A stretch of DNA of 64,000 nucleotides, from the NCBI RefSeq assembly GCF_003712105.1, contig NZ_RHLG01000001.1, positions 920,889 through 984,888 of the forward strand, given 5' to 3'. The translations under genes were made by a program, and so were the position numbers. The notes beneath the pieces are model-generated. The model saw nothing but the letters and a program-made list of their open reading frames with translations. It searched no databases and was not told the DNA's origin. Position 1 is the stretch's first letter. Every line of letters begins with the position of its first letter. Below are positions 62,378 to 64,000 of this stretch, in pieces. The DNA is from Winogradskyella sp. GTDB taxonomy: Bacteria > Bacteroidota > Bacteroidia > Flavobacteriales > Flavobacteriaceae.

Positions 62378-64000
62378 ATGTCAGCAACAGTAGATACAAA
62401 CGTACACGACGACCACGACGTACATCACCACAAAGAAACTTTTGTGACTAAATATATCTTTAGTCAGGATCATAAGATGATTGCAAAACAGTATTTAATT
62501 ACTGGAGTGTTAATCATGGGAATCTTAGGTATTATGATGTCTCTTATGATTCGTATGCAAATTGCATGGCCAGAACAACCTAATGTGATTTTTGACGCGT
62601 TGTTAGGGAAATGGGCACCAGAAGGAGTTATGGATGCAGATATTTATCTAGCCTTAGTTACAATTCACGGTACTCTAATGGTATTCTTTGTACTAACAGC
62701 TGGGTTAAGTGGTACATTTAGTAACCTCCTAATTCCATTACAAATTGGTGCAAGAGATATGGCCTCAGGATTTCTTAATATGATTTCTTACTGGTTATTC
62801 TTTGTGTCATGTGTTGTAATGATAGTATCATTCTTTGTTGAAGCTGGACCAGCTGCTGCAGGGTGGACAATTTATCCACCGCTTTCAGCCTTACCTATGG
62901 CTCAACCAGGTTCTGGCGCGGGTATGACACTATGGTTAGTTTCTATGGCAATATTTATTGCGTCATCCTTATTAGGTTCTCTTAATTACATCGTAACTGT
63001 AATCAACTTACGTACAAAAGGAATGTCAATGACAAGATTACCATTAACAATTTGGGCATTTTTTGTAACTGCCGTAATTGGTGTAATATCATTCCCAGTA
63101 TTATTATCTGCTGCTTTACTTCTTATAATGGACAGAAGTTTTGGTACGTCATTCTTCTTGTCTGATATATTTATTCAAGGTGAAGTATTACATTACCAAG
63201 GTGGTTCTCCAGTATTGTTCGAGCATTTATTCTGGTTCTTAGGACACCCAGAAGTATATATCGTATTATTACCAGCACTGGGTATTACTTCAGAAATTAT
63301 AGCAACGAACTCACGTAAACCAATCTTCGGATATCGTGCAATGGTTGCTTCAATTTTAGCAATTGCATTTTTATCTACAATCGTTTGGGGTCACCATATG
63401 TTTATCTCTGGTATGAATCCATTCTTAGGTTCTGTATTTACATTTACAACCTTATTAATTGCAATACCTTCAGCAGTAAAAGCATTTAACTATATAACCA
63501 CATTGTGGAAAGGTAACTTACAGTTAAATCCCGCCATGCTATTCTCAATAGGATTAGTTTCAACATTTATTACAGGTGGTTTAACAGGTATTATTCTTGG
63601 TGATAGTGCATTAGATATAAACGTGCATGATACTTACTTTGTAGTTGCGCATTTCCACTTAGTAATGGGTATATCTGCGTTATATGGTGTATTTGCCGGA
63701 ATTTATCATTGGTTCCCAAGAATGTACGGTCGTATGATGAATAAGAATTTAGGATATCTACATTTCTGGGTAACTGCGGTTTGTGCTTACGGTGTGTTTT
63801 TCCCAATGCACTTTATAGGAATGGCTGGTTTACCAAGACGTTATTATACAAACTCTAACTTCCCATTATTTGATGATACTACGAATACGCAAACTGTAAT
63901 TACTGTGTTTGCATTAATAGCAGGAGCAGTGCAGTTAGTGTTCTTATACAACTTTATTAGTAGCATCTTCTATGGTAAGAAAGCTGAGCAAAACCCTTGG
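62378..64000 (+). CDS. coxA: Cytochrome c oxidase subunit I (3' truncated by window)
   Basis: The frame is open from ATG 62378 to the last base and gives 541 residues without a stop. It has a His-rich N-terminus (HDDHDVHHHKETF) and an ITIHGTLMVFF-like low-spin heme histidine region (LALVTIHGTLMVFFV). The CuB/heme a3 site is present: H290 of HPEVY, then VWGHHMF and the distal HDTYFVVAHFHLVMG. This is the catalytic oxygen-reducing subunit. The Tyr cross-linked to His in HPEVY indicates an A-type heme-copper oxidase, which pairs with ACIII in this lineage. The C-terminus lies beyond the window. Confidence 0.96.
   Translation, partial: MSATVDTNVHDDHDVHHHKETFVTKYIFSQDHKMIAKQYLITGVLIMGILGIMMSLMIRMQIAWPEQPNVIFDALLGKWAPEGVMDADIYLALVTIHGTLMVFFVLTAGLSGTFSNLLIPLQIGARDMASGFLNMISYWLFFVSCVVMIVSFFVEAGPAAAGWTIYPPLSALPMAQPGSGAGMTLWLVSMAIFIASSLLGSLNYIVTVINLRTKGMSMTRLPLTIWAFFVTAVIGVISFPVLLSAALLLIMDRSFGTSFFLSDIFIQGEVLHYQGGSPVLFEHLFWFLGHPEVYIVLLPALGITSEIIATNSRKPIFGYRAMVASILAIAFLSTIVWGHHMFISGMNPFLGSVFTFTTLLIAIPSAVKAFNYITTLWKGNLQLNPAMLFSIGLVSTFITGGLTGIILGDSALDINVHDTYFVVAHFHLVMGISALYGVFAGIYHWFPRMYGRMMNKNLGYLHFWVTAVCAYGVFFPMHFIGMAGLPRRYYTNSNFPLFDDTTNTQTVITVFALIAGAVQLVFLYNFISSIFYGKKAEQNPW

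Overview
The window is AT-rich chromosomal DNA from a member of the Bacteroidota, almost certainly a marine-type Flavobacteriaceae; I cannot fix the genus. The evidence is type IX secretion sorting domains (types A and B), the gliding genes gldD and gldE, an alternative complex III respiratory cluster, Bacteroidota-type promoters (TTTG, about 19-21 nt, TAnnTTTG) and a near absence of Shine-Dalgarno sequences. Nothing looks like a prophage, insertion sequence, CRISPR array or rRNA operon. The content is mostly a normal flavobacterial core genome with one accessory glycan-degradation locus.

Layout. 1-9.6 kb: the 3' part of a large repeat-rich T9SS adhesin, a leftward rimK / aspartoacylase-like / 5-formyl-THF cyclo-ligase operon, then rightward uvrC and a patatin-barrel outer membrane protein. 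9.8-17.4 kb: tyrosine and tryptophan catabolism (hmgA, hppD, kynA) with a CCC-motif membrane protein, a DUF3108 protein, an M23 lipoprotein and pgi. 17.5-24.4 kb: an Oar-like TonB-dependent receptor, then the leftward block mutY-ssb-gldE-gldD. 24.5-26.7 kb: an HU gene, a 29-residue very basic protein and an RNase E/G with its own structured leader. 27-39.7 kb: an aldehyde dehydrogenase, then two divergent operons (GH92, FHS-type transporter, glycosylasparaginase leftward; GH20, cutC, GH2 beta-mannosidase rightward). Together these enzymes could dismantle a high-mannose N-glycan down to the asparagine. 39.8-45.5 kb: a metallophosphoesterase, a cysteine-less thioredoxin-fold protein, a polysaccharide deacetylase and a DUF2723/GT117 membrane protein. 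45.6-50.6 kb: tRNA-Gln followed by a 112-bp tandem duplication, then rimP-nusA-infB behind a leader with a terminator-like hairpin. 50.7-52.4 kb: a secreted tail-collar protein, a T9SS type A protein and a SPOR protein. 52.5-64 kb: actABCDEF, coxB and the start of coxA, which runs off the window.

How it fits together. The last 11.5 kb encodes a quinol:cytochrome c oxidoreductase (alternative complex III) with its terminal oxidase. The 28.6-39.7 kb locus should feed mannose and GlcNAc into metabolism. The rimP-nusA-infB operon and the rng gene both carry leader structures that suggest feedback control. No single undescribed system stands out. The best leads are the rimP leader hairpin, the tRNA-Gln tail duplication, the RimK/aspartoacylase pairing, the ActC helix-hairpin-helix extension and the compact N-glycan locus.
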